64,000 nt of DNA from Oscillospiraceae bacterium (GTDB taxonomy: Bacteria; Bacillota; Clostridia; Oscillospirales; Acutalibacteraceae): NCBI GenBank assembly GCA_902762875.1, contig CACWPS010000004.1, positions 1 through 64,000 of the forward strand, given 5' to 3'. A program made the position numbers and the translations under genes. The notes below the pieces were generated by a model. It was not told the DNA's origin and did not search any database. It saw only the letters and a list, made by a program, of their open reading frames with translations. The first letter of the stretch is position 1. Each line of letters starts with the position of its first letter. This document shows positions 40,196 to 49,976 of this stretch, piece after piece.

Positions 40196-41404
40196 ATGGA
40201 TATTAGAGCCATAACCGTAAAACAGCTTAATTTCTATGTTAAGTCTCTAATAGAGGGCGATGTTAATTTGCAAAGCGTGTCTGTAACAGGCGAGCTTTCA
40301 AATTTTAAGAGCCATTATGCAAGCGGTCATTTGTATTTCACCCTGAAGGATGCGGACGCGGCTATACGCTGTGTTATGTTTCGCTCCTTTGCGTCCCGCA
40401 TACCCTTTGTACCTAAGGACGGTATGCAGGTGGTGCTTATAGGCAGAGCCTCGGTTTATGAAAAGGACGGTCAGTACCAGTTTTACGCCGAGCAGATGCT
40501 CCCTGTAGGCGAGGGCGATTTATCAAGAGAGTTTGAACGCATAAAGGCAAGGCTTGAAGCTAAGGGGCTTTTTGACCCGCAAAAAAAGAGACCTTTGCCT
40601 AAATTCCCCCAAAAAATTGCGGTGGTAACCTCCGAAACGGGCGCCGCAGTAAGGGATATTTTAAATATTCTCTCCCGGCGCTGGCCCGTAACCGAGGTTG
40701 TAATGTGCCCCGTTTCGGTGCAGGGGACATCGGCGGTTCCCGAAATGCTTAACGCCCTTGACAGACTGTATAGGTTAGATAATATAGATTTAATAATTAT
40801 AGGCAGGGGCGGCGGCTCGGCAGAGGATTTAAACGAGTTTAACAGCGAGGCGCTGGCAATTAAAATCTCGGAATCGCCTATTCCCGTTATTTCGGCCGTA
40901 GGGCACGAAACCGATTTTTCAATAAGCGATTTTGTTGCCGATATGCGGGCACCCACCCCGTCAGCGGCGGCGGAGCTTGCTGTTCCCGACGGTGAAGAAA
41001 TAATAAAAAGGCTTCAAAAGTATGAATCCCTGCTTAAAGCCTCCCTTACGGGGAAATATAATTATTGTTTATCAAGGCTTGAAAAAGCTATGTCAGGCGT
41101 ATTTAAACGCCCCGAGGACTATATAATAAATATAAGGTCCGAGCGTGCGGATAAGGCGGCTGAAAATCTTACAAACGCATTCGCTTTTCTTTTAAATAAA
41201 AACGAAACAAGACTTTGTGCTTTGGCGGCGGGGCTTGATGCTTTAAGTCCCTTAAAGGTTTTGTCCCGAGGATATACGGTGGCGCAAAAGGACGGCAAAG
41301 CTGTTAAAACAGCGGCGGAGCTTAATACCGGCGACAGTATAAATCTTAAATTTGCAGACGGTGTTGCCGTTTGCGAGGTAAAAGAGGTAGAGAGTAAGCT
41401 ATGA
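40196..41404 (+). CDS. xseA: Exodeoxyribonuclease VII large subunit
   Basis: 402 residues. It degrades single-stranded DNA in both directions with XseB. The N-terminal OB fold (ITVKQLNFYVKSLIEGDVNL, SVTGELSNFKSHYASGHLYF) leads to the catalytic domain with VVTSETGAAVRDILNILSRR, IGRGGGSAEDLNEFNSEAL and SAVGHETDFSISDFVAD. The C-terminal coiled region and SPLKVLSRGYTVAQ are normal. ATG 40196 directly follows the nusB stop codon. Confidence 0.96.
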   Translation: MDIRAITVKQLNFYVKSLIEGDVNLQSVSVTGELSNFKSHYASGHLYFTLKDADAAIRCVMFRSFASRIPFVPKDGMQVVLIGRASVYEKDGQYQFYAEQMLPVGEGDLSREFERIKARLEAKGLFDPQKKRPLPKFPQKIAVVTSETGAAVRDILNILSRRWPVTEVVMCPVSVQGTSAVPEMLNALDRLYRLDNIDLIIIGRGGGSAEDLNEFNSEALAIKISESPIPVISAVGHETDFSISDFVADMRAPTPSAAAELAVPDGEEIIKRLQKYESLLKASLTGKYNYCLSRLEKAMSGVFKRPEDYIINIRSERADKAAENLTNAFAFLLNKNETRLCALAAGLDALSPLKVLSRGYTVAQKDGKAVKTAAELNTGDSINLKFADGVAVCEVKEVESKL

Positions 41405-41610
41405 GTAAAAATACCGATTTTGAAAAATCCCTTAACGAGCTTGAAAAAATAGTTGAGGAGCTCCAAAACGGCGATATTTCCCTTGATGAATCAATAAAGC
41501 TTTTTGAAAAAGGAATTGAGCTTACAAATGATTGCCGCAAAACCCTTGAAACTGCACGGCAAAAGATAACCTCGCTTACCGAGGAGGAACAGAAAAATGG
41601 AGATAAATAA
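41401..41610 (+). CDS. xseB: Exodeoxyribonuclease VII small subunit
   Basis: 69 residues, helical: FEKSLNELEKIVEELQNGDI then SLDESIKLFEKGIELTNDCR are the conserved family sequences. It forms a complex with XseA. The ATG overlaps the xseA stop by four bases, and the xseB stop is inside the next gene. Confidence 0.95.
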   Translation: MSKNTDFEKSLNELEKIVEELQNGDISLDESIKLFEKGIELTNDCRKTLETARQKITSLTEEEQKNGDK

Positions 41611-42478
41611 TCTTTTTAATGAGCTGATTCCTAAAATCGATCAAAGGTTAGATGCGCTTATCCTCGAAAAGGAAGACGGTATTAACGAAGCCCGCAAGGC
41701 TATGAGGTACAGTCTCTTAAACGGCGGAAAAAGGATAAGACCCATATTACTGCTTGAATTTTATAAGCTTTGCGGCGGCGAGGGGGACGGTGCCCTTAAT
41801 TTCGCTGCGGCGATAGAGATGATACATACCTATTCCCTTATTCACGATGACCTGCCCTGTATGGATAATGACGATATGCGCAGGGGCAAGCCCTCCTGTC
41901 ATAAGGCTTTTGGGGAAGATACCGCCTTGCTTGCGGGGGACGCACTTTTGACCCTCGCATTTTCTGCGGCGGCGAAAACCGAAGGCATACCACCCCAAAG
42001 GGTTTTAAGGGCGATTTCGGTCCTTGCGGACAATGCGGGAATAGAGGGTATGGTCGGCGGTCAGGTTATGGATTTAAGGCTTGAAAAAACGGGTGCGACT
42101 CCAGAGGAACTTCGGGAAATGTACCTTAAAAAAACCTCCTGTCTTTTAAAGGCGACGGCTGTATGCGGCTGTGTGCTTGCGGGAGCGGACGAAGAGTGTA
42201 TTAAATACGCCGCAGAGTATGCCGATAGCCTTGGGCTCGCTTTTCAGATAATTGACGATATTCTCGATTGCACCGCAGACGAAAAGACCTTAGGCAAGCC
42301 CATAGGCAGTGACGAGAAAAACGGAAAGACCACCTTTGTTACCCTTTACGGCATAGACGGCGCACGCAAAAGGGCTAAAGAGCTTTCTAAAAATGCCGAA
42401 AGCCTGCTTGATAATTTTGAAGGGGACAGTACCTCTTTGAAGGAGCTTACAAAGTATCTGCTTAACCGAAGCTATTAA
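41597..42478 (+). CDS. ispA: Polyprenyl (geranylgeranyl/farnesyl) diphosphate synthase
   Basis: 293 residues. It condenses isopentenyl diphosphate with allylic diphosphates, giving the C15 precursor for quinones and undecaprenol. The two Asp-rich motifs are LIHDDLPCMDNDDMRRG and FQIIDDILDC. NGGKRIRPILLL near the N-terminus binds substrate. It overlaps xseB by 14 bases and precedes dxs, so the operon joins MEP-pathway genes. Confidence 0.94.
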   Translation: MEINNLFNELIPKIDQRLDALILEKEDGINEARKAMRYSLLNGGKRIRPILLLEFYKLCGGEGDGALNFAAAIEMIHTYSLIHDDLPCMDNDDMRRGKPSCHKAFGEDTALLAGDALLTLAFSAAAKTEGIPPQRVLRAISVLADNAGIEGMVGGQVMDLRLEKTGATPEELREMYLKKTSCLLKATAVCGCVLAGADEECIKYAAEYADSLGLAFQIIDDILDCTADEKTLGKPIGSDEKNGKTTFVTLYGIDGARKRAKELSKNAESLLDNFEGDSTSLKELTKYLLNRSY

Positions 42479-42494
42479 AAGGAATGTTTAATAA

Positions 42495-44345
42495 TTGGAA
42501 TATAAGCTGTTATGCAAAATTAAATCACCCGATGATGTAAAAAAGCTTAATGAAGCTCAAATATCCCTTTTGTGCGAGGAAATACGGGACTGCATAGTTA
42601 CAACCGTTGCCAAAAACGGCGGGCATTTAGCCTCTAACCTTGGTGCGGTTGAGCTTACCGTTGCGCTCCACAGAAGCTTTAGCTCCCCCAACGATGCAAT
42701 TATTTTCGATGTGGGGCATCAATGTTATACCCATAAGCTTTTAACGGGGCGGTTTGAAAGGTTTTCTTCCTTGCGCACCGAAAACGGACTTTCGGGTTAT
42801 ATGAAGCCTACCGAGAGCGAGCACGACCCCTTTATTACAGGGCACAGCAGTAACTCTATCTCCGCCGCATACGGCATTTACCGAGCCAAAAGACTTAAGG
42901 GCGAAAACGGCACGGCGGTGGCTGTAATAGGGGATGGTGCTATGACCGGCGGTATGGCATATGAGGCGCTTAACAATGTGGGTAGCGGCAGGAATAATTT
43001 TATTGTTGTGCTTAATGATAATAAAATGTCTATTTCCCGTAATGTGGGCGCACTTTCCCGCAGTTTTACTAAAATGCGGAATAAGCCCCACTATCATCAT
43101 TTTAAATACGCCTTAAGTCACTTCCTTTTGGCAATTCCCGTTATCGGGAAACCGATTAATAACTTTATTTATACATTAAAAGAGGCCATAAAGGGGCTTA
43201 TTTATAAAAATAACTTCTTTACGGCCCTCGGGTTTAACTATTTAGGCCCTGTGGACGGTCACAATGTAAAGGCTATGGAGCAGCTTTTCGAGGTTGCTAA
43301 AACCTACTCAAGGCCCTCGCTTATTCATGTTATAACCACCAAGGGTAAGGGGTACTCCTATGCCGAATCTTCCCCTAAAAATTATCACGGCGTTTCCCCC
43401 TTTGATGTGGAAAAGGGTGCAACCGAAAGCGGCAAATTAACATTTTCGGATGTGGCGGGAGCGGCGCTTTGTGCGGTGGCAGAGAAGGACGAAAAAATCT
43501 GCGCTATAACCGCCGCCATGACCTCGGGAACAGGGCTTACCGCCTTTGCGGGGAAGTACAAAAACCGATTTTTTGATGTGGGCATTGCAGAACAGCACGC
43601 AGTAACCTTTGCGGCGGGACTGGCTTCTGCCGGTATGAAGCCCTTTTTTGCGGTATATTCTTCCTTTTTACAGCGTGGCTTTGACCAGGTGATACACGAT
43701 ATTGCAATAGGCGGATTCCCTGTAAGACTGCTTGTTGACCGTGCGGGAATAGTCGGCGAGGACGGGGAGACCCATCAGGGACTTTTTGATGTACCCTTTC
43801 TTACCTCGGTTCCCAATATGACGGTATATTCACCCTGCTATTATAAGGAGCTTGAAAACTGTATTCTGCGTGCCGCTAATGAGGATGCAATATGTGCGAT
43901 ACGCTATCCCCGAGGCTGTGAAAAGGAAGAGCCCGACTGTGATTTTTCTTCCGATTACACCCTGGTTTCGGGTGAGGGTAAAAAGCTTATAATAAGCTAC
44001 GGCAGGCTTTTTTCCGACGCACTTGAGGCAAAGAAAAAATACCCCGAGCTTAATATTTTAAAGCTTAATAAAATTTACCCAATAAGCGATGCGTGTTTCT
44101 CGGAAATTATTAGATATGACGAGGTTCATTTCTTTGAAGAGGGTATAAAAAACGGGGGAATAGGTGAGCTTTGCGGAGCAAGGCTTTTGGAGGACGGCTT
44201 TAGGGGCAAATACAAAATTCACGCAATAGACGGTAAGTTTGTTCCCTGTGCGGCGGTTTCCTCCGCAATAAAATTAAACGGACTCGATTCCGAAAGTATG
44301 CTAAGGGCGGTAAATTATACAGATGAGCGAAAAGCAGAGACTTGA
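42495..44345 (+). CDS. dxs: 1-deoxy-D-xylulose-5-phosphate synthase
   Basis: 616 residues, thiamine-diphosphate enzyme joining pyruvate and glyceraldehyde 3-phosphate, the first step of the MEP isoprenoid pathway. Seen: the N-terminal GGHLASNLGAVELTVALH, VGHQCYTHKLLTGR, ThDP motif VIGDGAMTGGMAYEALNN, FDVGIAEQHAVTFAAGLA with the catalytic Glu, and DRAGIVGEDGETHQG. The start is TTG with an AAAGGAA site about 12 bases before. It overlaps tlyA by 23 bases. Confidence 0.96.
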   Translation: MEYKLLCKIKSPDDVKKLNEAQISLLCEEIRDCIVTTVAKNGGHLASNLGAVELTVALHRSFSSPNDAIIFDVGHQCYTHKLLTGRFERFSSLRTENGLSGYMKPTESEHDPFITGHSSNSISAAYGIYRAKRLKGENGTAVAVIGDGAMTGGMAYEALNNVGSGRNNFIVVLNDNKMSISRNVGALSRSFTKMRNKPHYHHFKYALSHFLLAIPVIGKPINNFIYTLKEAIKGLIYKNNFFTALGFNYLGPVDGHNVKAMEQLFEVAKTYSRPSLIHVITTKGKGYSYAESSPKNYHGVSPFDVEKGATESGKLTFSDVAGAALCAVAEKDEKICAITAAMTSGTGLTAFAGKYKNRFFDVGIAEQHAVTFAAGLASAGMKPFFAVYSSFLQRGFDQVIHDIAIGGFPVRLLVDRAGIVGEDGETHQGLFDVPFLTSVPNMTVYSPCYYKELENCILRAANEDAICAIRYPRGCEKEEPDCDFSSDYTLVSGEGKKLIISYGRLFSDALEAKKKYPELNILKLNKIYPISDACFSEIIRYDEVHFFEEGIKNGGIGELCGARLLEDGFRGKYKIHAIDGKFVPCAAVSSAIKLNGLDSESMLRAVNYTDERKAET

Positions 44346-45132
44346 CATTGCACTTGTAGAGTGCGGATATGCCGAAAGCCGTGAAAAGGCAAAGGCGCTT
44401 ATTATGGCGGGTATAGTTTATGTCAATAACCAGAAATCAGACAAGGCAGGAAACACCGTAAAGCCCGATGATATTATTGAGGTGCGTGGTGAAACCCTTA
44501 AATATGTAAGCCGAGGCGGACTTAAGCTCGAAAAGGCGATGAAAAGCTTTAATATTTCCCTTGATAACTGTGTTTGTGCCGATATAGGTGCATCAACCGG
44601 CGGCTTTACCGACTGTATGTTGCAGAATGGTGCAAGTAAGGTTTATTCGATTGATGTGGGCTACGGTCAGCTTGCCTGGAAATTGCGTACGGACGAGCGA
44701 GTTATAAACCTTGAACGCACAAATTTCCGTTATGTTACAAGGGAACAGGTACCGGACGAGCTCAATTTTGCCTCGGTTGATGTTTCCTTTATCTCCCTTT
44801 ATCACATTTTTCCCGTGCTCCGCAGTCTTTTAAAGGAGGGCGGCAGGGCGGTATGCCTTATAAAGCCCCAGTTTGAGGCAGGCAAGGAAAATGTGGGCAA
44901 AAAAGGGGTTGTTCGGGATAAAGCAGTGCATATTGCAGTTATCCAAAAGATAGTATCCCTTATAGCCGAGAATAATTTTTCCCTTTTAGGGTTGGATTTT
45001 TCACCTATTAAAGGCCCCGAGGGCAATATTGAATACTTATGCTTTATTGAAAAAAACGAAAATCCCGAAGTCTTGTGCGAAACAACGGCAGAGGAATTGG
45101 TTGAAAGCTCTTATAAAGCACTAAAGGAGTGA
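44323..45132 (+). CDS. tlyA: TlyA-family rRNA (cytidine-2'-O)-methyltransferase
   Basis: 269 residues. The N-terminal S4 domain is RLDIALVECGYAESREKAKA, linked to an FtsJ-like SAM domain with DIGASTGGFTDCMLQNGA and LIKPQFEAGKENVGKKGVVR. Members methylate 16S and 23S rRNA cytidines or act as haemolysin-like proteins in older names. RGGLKLEKAMKSF links the domains. It sits in the usual dxs-tlyA-nadK order. Confidence 0.93.
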   Translation: MSEKQRLDIALVECGYAESREKAKALIMAGIVYVNNQKSDKAGNTVKPDDIIEVRGETLKYVSRGGLKLEKAMKSFNISLDNCVCADIGASTGGFTDCMLQNGASKVYSIDVGYGQLAWKLRTDERVINLERTNFRYVTREQVPDELNFASVDVSFISLYHIFPVLRSLLKEGGRAVCLIKPQFEAGKENVGKKGVVRDKAVHIAVIQKIVSLIAENNFSLLGLDFSPIKGPEGNIEYLCFIEKNENPEVLCETTAEELVESSYKALKE

Positions 45133-45136
45133 GGAT

Positions 45137-45982
45137 ATGAAGGTAGCAGTTCTGCCTAATCTTGATAAAAGAGGCTCTGCCGAGGTGGTTGAAAAGCTCG
45201 GCATTATATTAAAAAATGAGGGAATAGAGGGCTATCTTCCCGAAAATATTGCCGGTGCGGACTTTAAGCACCTGCCCGAGGAACAGCTTTATAAAATTGC
45301 GGATTTTATTATTACCATCGGCGGCGACGGTACGATAATCCGCTATGCAAAGCGTGCCGCCTTCGACAATAAGCCGGTGCTTGGTATAAATGCGGGAAGA
45401 ATGGGCTATCTTGCAAATATTGAACAGAACGAATTAGGGCTTATTTCAAAGCTTAAAAAGGGGGAGTATTTCGTTGAAAACCGTATGATGCTCTCTGTAA
45501 GCGTTGTGGAAAATGGGAAAAAGCTTGCGGAATACAACGCCCTTAACGATGCGGTTATAACAAGCGGTTTTATATCAAGAATTATTGATATTTCGGTGGC
45601 GGTGGATAAGGATTATATCAACTACCGTGCCGACGGGCTGATACTTTCAACCCCCACAGGCTCTACCGCCTATTCAATGTCGGCGGGGGGACCCATAATC
45701 GACCCGCTTACGCAGAATATGTGCATTACGCCTATTTGCTCTCATTCCCTTTCTGCAAAGCCGATTTTGTTAGGAACGGAAAACACGGTAAAATTAAAGG
45801 CCTATTCCAAAAAACGGACGGATATTTATTTAACGGTGGACGGCAGAAAGGTAAGCCCCGTTCGCCCGTATACCGAGATTTATATAAAGAAATCAAAGCA
45901 AACCGCAAAGCTTTTAAGGCTTAATGACAGGTCGTTTTATAAAACGCTTTCGGTTAAATTCAGAGACGGCAGGAGTATGTAA
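45137..45982 (+). CDS. nadK: NAD kinase
   Basis: 281 residues. It phosphorylates NAD+ to NADP+ using ATP. Seen: TIGGDGTIIRYAKRA with the GGDG motif and catalytic Asp, GINAGRMGYLANIE, the region ADGLILSTPTGSTAYSMSAG, and a C-terminal beta domain (TVDGRKVSPV). It begins five bases after tlyA, with a GTGAGG-type site before the ATG. Confidence 0.96.
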   Translation: MKVAVLPNLDKRGSAEVVEKLGIILKNEGIEGYLPENIAGADFKHLPEEQLYKIADFIITIGGDGTIIRYAKRAAFDNKPVLGINAGRMGYLANIEQNELGLISKLKKGEYFVENRMMLSVSVVENGKKLAEYNALNDAVITSGFISRIIDISVAVDKDYINYRADGLILSTPTGSTAYSMSAGGPIIDPLTQNMCITPICSHSLSAKPILLGTENTVKLKAYSKKRTDIYLTVDGRKVSPVRPYTEIYIKKSKQTAKLLRLNDRSFYKTLSVKFRDGRSM

Positions 45983-46438
45983 ATGAAAAGCAACAGACAG
46001 GAAAAAATACTTGAGCTAATAAAGAATAAGATTTTTTTGACACAGGAGGACCTGCAAAACGAGCTTTTGGCATTGGGCTACAATGTTACACAGTCAACCG
46101 TTTCAAGGGATATTAAGGAGCTCCGCATTGTTAAGGGTCACGATGCTGAGGGTCATTACCGATATATTGCAAATGAGCCCGCAGCTGCTGTTATGCAAAA
46201 CAGAGACCGTTATAAGGAGCTGTTTTCAAGGTCGGTAATCAGTGTAGCTTTTTCCCTTAATAATGTGGTTATAAAGTGCTATACGGGTATGGCGCAGAGC
46301 GCCTGCGTTACGGTTGATGAAATGTTCGGCGATATGATGCTGGGCTCCCTTGCGGGGGACGATACCATAATTATAGTAACGGCAGGCGAGCCCCAGTCGG
46401 CACGGCTTGCCTTGGAGCTTAATAAACTTTTAAAATAA
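45983..46438 (+). CDS. argR: Arginine repressor ArgR/AhrC
   Basis: 151 residues. The N-terminal winged helix has ITQEDLQ-type sequence (FLTQEDLQNELLALGYNVTQ, then STVSRDIKELRIVKG). The C-terminal domain for arginine binding and hexamerisation has GMAQSACVTVDEMFGDMMLG and LAGDDTIIIVTAG. It controls arginine synthesis and catabolism and begins right after the nadK stop codon. Its place before recN is standard in Firmicutes. Confidence 0.95.
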   Translation: MKSNRQEKILELIKNKIFLTQEDLQNELLALGYNVTQSTVSRDIKELRIVKGHDAEGHYRYIANEPAAAVMQNRDRYKELFSRSVISVAFSLNNVVIKCYTGMAQSACVTVDEMFGDMMLGSLAGDDTIIIVTAGEPQSARLALELNKLLK

Positions 46439-46450
46439 CGGGGAAGAAAA

Positions 46451-48127
46451 ATGCTTAAATTTCTTCATATCGAAAACATAGCGGTTATTGAACAGTCGGA
46501 CATAGAATTTTCCGAAGGCTTTAATATCCTGACAGGGGAAACAGGTGCGGGAAAATCAATAGTAATCGACTCCATAAACGCAGTTTTGGGGGAGCGCACC
46601 TCAAAGGAGCTAATAAGAGCGGGGTGCGATACTGCCGAGGTTTCGGCGGTTTTCGGCTGTTTTGACGATTATACTGCGGGGGTTTTGGCGGAACACGGCA
46701 TCACCCCCGATGAGGACGGCAATATTGTAATAAGGCGGCGGCTTTCGGCAAGCGGTAAGGGGCTTATAAAGCTTAATGACCGACCATTAACGGCGGCAGA
46801 GCTTAAGGAAATCGCAAAAAGCCTTATAAACATACACGGCCAGCACGACAGTCAGGCGCTTTTGGACCCTGAAAGCCATATGGGGTACATAGATGCGCTG
46901 GCTAATAATGGCGGTATAATAAATGAATATTATGCAGAGTTTAGAAACCTTAACGCAATACGCAAGGAGCTTAACTCTGCCGAGACCGACGAGGACGAAA
47001 AACGCCGAGAAACCGACCTTTTAAAATATCAGATAAACGAGCTTGAAAGCGCAAATATAACCCTTGGTGAATATGAAAAGCTTAAACGGAATCTGGAAAT
47101 CGCAAGAAACTATCGCACGACGGTGGAAACCCTTTCGGCGGCATATACAGCCCTTAAGGGCGGGGAAGACTTTGACGGTGCTTCTGCACTTATAGACGGC
47201 GCACAAAGAAAGCTTACTGCACTTAAAAATGATGATTGGAATGTAAAAGCAGAGAAATTGGCGGACGCACTTTCTGTTATAGAAGATGTATCTGCGGAGC
47301 TTCAAGATTTTCTTGACAGCGCCGAGCTTTCAAAGCTTGATGCGGACAGTATTAATGAAAGGCTTGACACGCTGGACAGGCTTATGCTAAAATACGGAAA
47401 CAGCGAGCAGGAAATGCTGGACTTTTTAACTTCGGCAAAGGTGCGGCTTGAGGAGCTTGTTTTCTCCGACCGCAGAATAGCCGAGCTGTCAGAAGTGCTT
47501 GACGAATCCACCGAGAGACTGGTTGCCTTAGGCGAAAGGCTTACTAAATCAAGGCAAAAGGCGGCGGCAGAGTTTGAAGCTAAGGTTTGCGAAATTTTAA
47601 CCTACCTTAATATGCCCGATGTGCGCTTTACCGTGTCTTGTGATAAAGGGCGGTACACAAAGCGGGGGTGCGATGTTGTAGAGTTTTTGATTTCTGCAAA
47701 CAAGGGGGAAAAGGTAAAGCCCCTTTCAAAAATCGCTTCAGGCGGTGAGTTGTCCCGAGTAATGCTGGCTATTAAAAGCGTATTACTTGATAAGGATAAG
47801 GTCGGCACCATGATTTTTGACGAGATTGATACGGGTATCAGCGGCTATACCGCAGGTAAGGTGGGCACACAGCTTAAACGGGTGTCTAAAAACCGTCAGG
47901 TAATATGCGTAACCCACTTAGCACAGATTGCCGCAATGGCGGATAATCACCTGCTTATACAAAAAAATACGCAAAACGGCAGAACCTTTACTAAGGTGGA
48001 ACCGCTTGCGTATGAGGATAGGATAAGCGAAATCGCACGCATTATGTCGGGCGCAGAGCTTACCGAAAATTTATATAAATCAGCAAAAGAGTTAGTAGAC
48101 AGGAGTAGTAGCAATGACAATTTATGA
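46451..48127 (+). CDS. recN: DNA repair protein RecN
   Basis: 558 residues, SMC-like ATPase acting early in double-strand-break repair. The N-terminal Walker A is TGETGAGKSIVIDSINAVLG. A long coiled coil spans about 155-370. The C-terminal ABC part has SGGELSRVMLAIKSVL and Walker B MIFDEIDTGISG, then VICVTHLAQIA. It overlaps tyrS by 14 bases. Confidence 0.96.
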   Translation: MLKFLHIENIAVIEQSDIEFSEGFNILTGETGAGKSIVIDSINAVLGERTSKELIRAGCDTAEVSAVFGCFDDYTAGVLAEHGITPDEDGNIVIRRRLSASGKGLIKLNDRPLTAAELKEIAKSLINIHGQHDSQALLDPESHMGYIDALANNGGIINEYYAEFRNLNAIRKELNSAETDEDEKRRETDLLKYQINELESANITLGEYEKLKRNLEIARNYRTTVETLSAAYTALKGGEDFDGASALIDGAQRKLTALKNDDWNVKAEKLADALSVIEDVSAELQDFLDSAELSKLDADSINERLDTLDRLMLKYGNSEQEMLDFLTSAKVRLEELVFSDRRIAELSEVLDESTERLVALGERLTKSRQKAAAEFEAKVCEILTYLNMPDVRFTVSCDKGRYTKRGCDVVEFLISANKGEKVKPLSKIASGGELSRVMLAIKSVLLDKDKVGTMIFDEIDTGISGYTAGKVGTQLKRVSKNRQVICVTHLAQIAAMADNHLLIQKNTQNGRTFTKVEPLAYEDRISEIARIMSGAELTENLYKSAKELVDRSSSNDNL

Positions 48128-49334
48128 CGAGCTTGTGGCCAGAGGACTTATAGCGCAGGTTACAAATGAAGAAGAAATCAAGGAAATGATTAATAACGGC
48201 AAGGCCACCTTTTATATCGGCTTTGACTGCACGGCGGATAGCCTTACAGCAGGTCATTTTATGGCGCTTACCCTAATGAAACGACTTCAGATGGCGGGCA
48301 ATAAGCCCATAGCCCTTATAGGCGGCGGCACCACAATGATAGGCGACCCCTCGGGCAGAACCGATATGCGCAAAATGCTTACAAAAGAGGATATCGACCA
48401 CAACGCCGACTGTTTTAAGCGCCAGATGGAGCGGTTTATCGACTTTTCCGAGGGCAAGGCGCAGATGATTAATAATGCCGATTGGTTGCTGAAACTAAAC
48501 TATGTTGAGCTTTTGCGTGAGGTTGGTGCCTGCTTCTCGGTCAACAATATGCTTAGAGCCGAGTGCTACAAGCAGAGAATGGAAAAGGGTCTTTCATTCT
48601 TAGAGTTTAACTATATGATAATGCAGAGCTACGATTTCTACCATCTCTTTAAGGAATACGGCTGTAATATGCAGTTCGGCGGGGATGACCAATGGAGCAA
48701 TATGTTAGGCGGTACCGAGCTTATAAGAAGAAAACTTGGCAAGGACGCCCACGCTATGACCATAACCCTGCTTACCGATTCACAGGGCCATAAAATGGGT
48801 AAGACTGCGGGCAATGCCGTATGGCTTGACCCCAACAAAACACCGCCCTACGATTTCTACCAGTACTGGCGCAATGTGGCGGACGCTGATGTATTAAAGT
48901 GCATAAGAATGCTTACCTTCTTACCCCTTGAGGAAATCGACAAGATGGACTCCTGGGAGGGCAGTCAGCTTAATACCGCTAAGGAAATTTTGGCTTACGA
49001 GCTTACAAAGCTTGTTCACGGCGAGGACGAGGCTAATAAGGCGCAGGCTGCCGCAAAGGCGGTATTTGCGGGGGGCGGCTCCCACGAAAATATGCCCACT
49101 ACAACTCTTGCCTATGATGATTTTACCGACGGTGAAATCGGCGTATTGGATATGATGGTTAAGGCTTCCCTTGCCGCTTCAAAGGGAGAGGCGAGACGGC
49201 TTGTAATGCAGGGCGGCGTAAGCATTGACGACCAAAAAATCACCGACCCGCAGTACAGGGTCACAGCCGAAGCCCTTAAAAACGGCATAGTGCTTAAAAA
49301 GGGTAAAAAGGTGTTTCACAAGTTTACGGTCTAA
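48114..49334 (+). CDS. tyrS: Tyrosine--tRNA ligase
   Basis: 406 residues. The class I core has the HIGH-like AGHFMALTLMKRLQ and the KMSKS-like HKMGKTAGNAVWL. LLRADDQ-type binding is seen in NMQFGGDDQWSNMLGG. The C-terminal S4 RNA-binding domain is SKGEARRLVMQGGVSIDDQK. No T-box leader exists because the start lies inside recN, so expression depends on the upstream operon. The joining of tyrS to recN is unusual compared with the standard operon. Confidence 0.97.
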   Translation: MTIYDELVARGLIAQVTNEEEIKEMINNGKATFYIGFDCTADSLTAGHFMALTLMKRLQMAGNKPIALIGGGTTMIGDPSGRTDMRKMLTKEDIDHNADCFKRQMERFIDFSEGKAQMINNADWLLKLNYVELLREVGACFSVNNMLRAECYKQRMEKGLSFLEFNYMIMQSYDFYHLFKEYGCNMQFGGDDQWSNMLGGTELIRRKLGKDAHAMTITLLTDSQGHKMGKTAGNAVWLDPNKTPPYDFYQYWRNVADADVLKCIRMLTFLPLEEIDKMDSWEGSQLNTAKEILAYELTKLVHGEDEANKAQAAAKAVFAGGGSHENMPTTTLAYDDFTDGEIGVLDMMVKASLAASKGEARRLVMQGGVSIDDQKITDPQYRVTAEALKNGIVLKKGKKVFHKFTV

Positions 49335-49359
49335 TTGTGTTTAATAAGAGGGGAAGGCT

Positions 49360-49695
49360 TTGAATCACGCATATTTTATACCTGTCATTTTTCTGTTTTT
49401 GATTTTATTTTTTACAAGACAGGCAAATGCGGTTGTATTTAAAAAGATTATTCAAAAAAGAAAAACGGGGGATATTCAAATGTTTGAGCTGGCTCAGAAA
49501 TTTATCGGTAAGGAATGTCTTATTTATACCTTTAATTCCTCACAGCTGACAGGAGTTATCAAAGAGGTAAACGAGGGAGCAATTCTTATCGAAAACGGAG
49601 ATACCCTTGAAGCAGTAAATTTTGACTTTATTGTCCGCATAAGAGAATATCCGAGAAAGAAGAACGGCAAGAAAAAATCGGTTGTTCTTGATTAA
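49360..49695 (+). CDS. Small membrane-anchored Sm-like protein, function unknown
   Basis: 111 residues, TTG start with GGGGAAGG before it. An N-terminal membrane segment (AYFIPVIFLFLILFFTRQ) is followed by a basic stretch (KKIIQKRKTGD) and a small beta-rich domain (LIYTFNSSQLTGVIKEVNEG, then AILIENGDTLEAVNFDFIVR), reminiscent of an Sm/SH3-like barrel. The tail is basic. I do not recognise a named family and assign no function. It lies 25 bp after tyrS. Confidence 0.65.
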   Translation: MNHAYFIPVIFLFLILFFTRQANAVVFKKIIQKRKTGDIQMFELAQKFIGKECLIYTFNSSQLTGVIKEVNEGAILIENGDTLEAVNFDFIVRIREYPRKKNGKKKSVVLD

Positions 49696-49722
49696 AAAGC
49701 TCATAAAAGGAGGTATTACAAT

Positions 49723-49881
49723 ATGACTTATATTGCATTTGGTCTTACGGTGTTGGCGGGCATTATCGGAATGTTGATAGATAGCCTTATTGGCTTGGAC
49801 GGCAATTTTAGTGTCGTCTGTGCAATAGCCGCCGCAGTTAGTATATTAGTATATTATTTTAAAGAAAAGGATAAAGAATAA
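49723..49881 (+). CDS. Small (52-residue) membrane protein
   Basis: MTYIAFGLTVLAGIIGMLID then SLIGLDGNFSVVCAIAAAVS and a final ILVYYFKEKDKE. It has two hydrophobic segments and a charged tail, with AGGAGG eight bases before the ATG. It resembles small holin-like or DUF-type membrane peptides. The function is unknown. It lies 27 bp after the previous gene. Confidence 0.6.
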   Translation: MTYIAFGLTVLAGIIGMLIDSLIGLDGNFSVVCAIAAAVSILVYYFKEKDKE

Positions 49882-49976
49882 TGGTTCTTTTATAAATATT
49901 AGGGTGTCATTTGACTCCCTAATCAGAGGGGGCGAAATCTCATAGAACCTCAACATTAGGAGTAGAACCAAATAAA

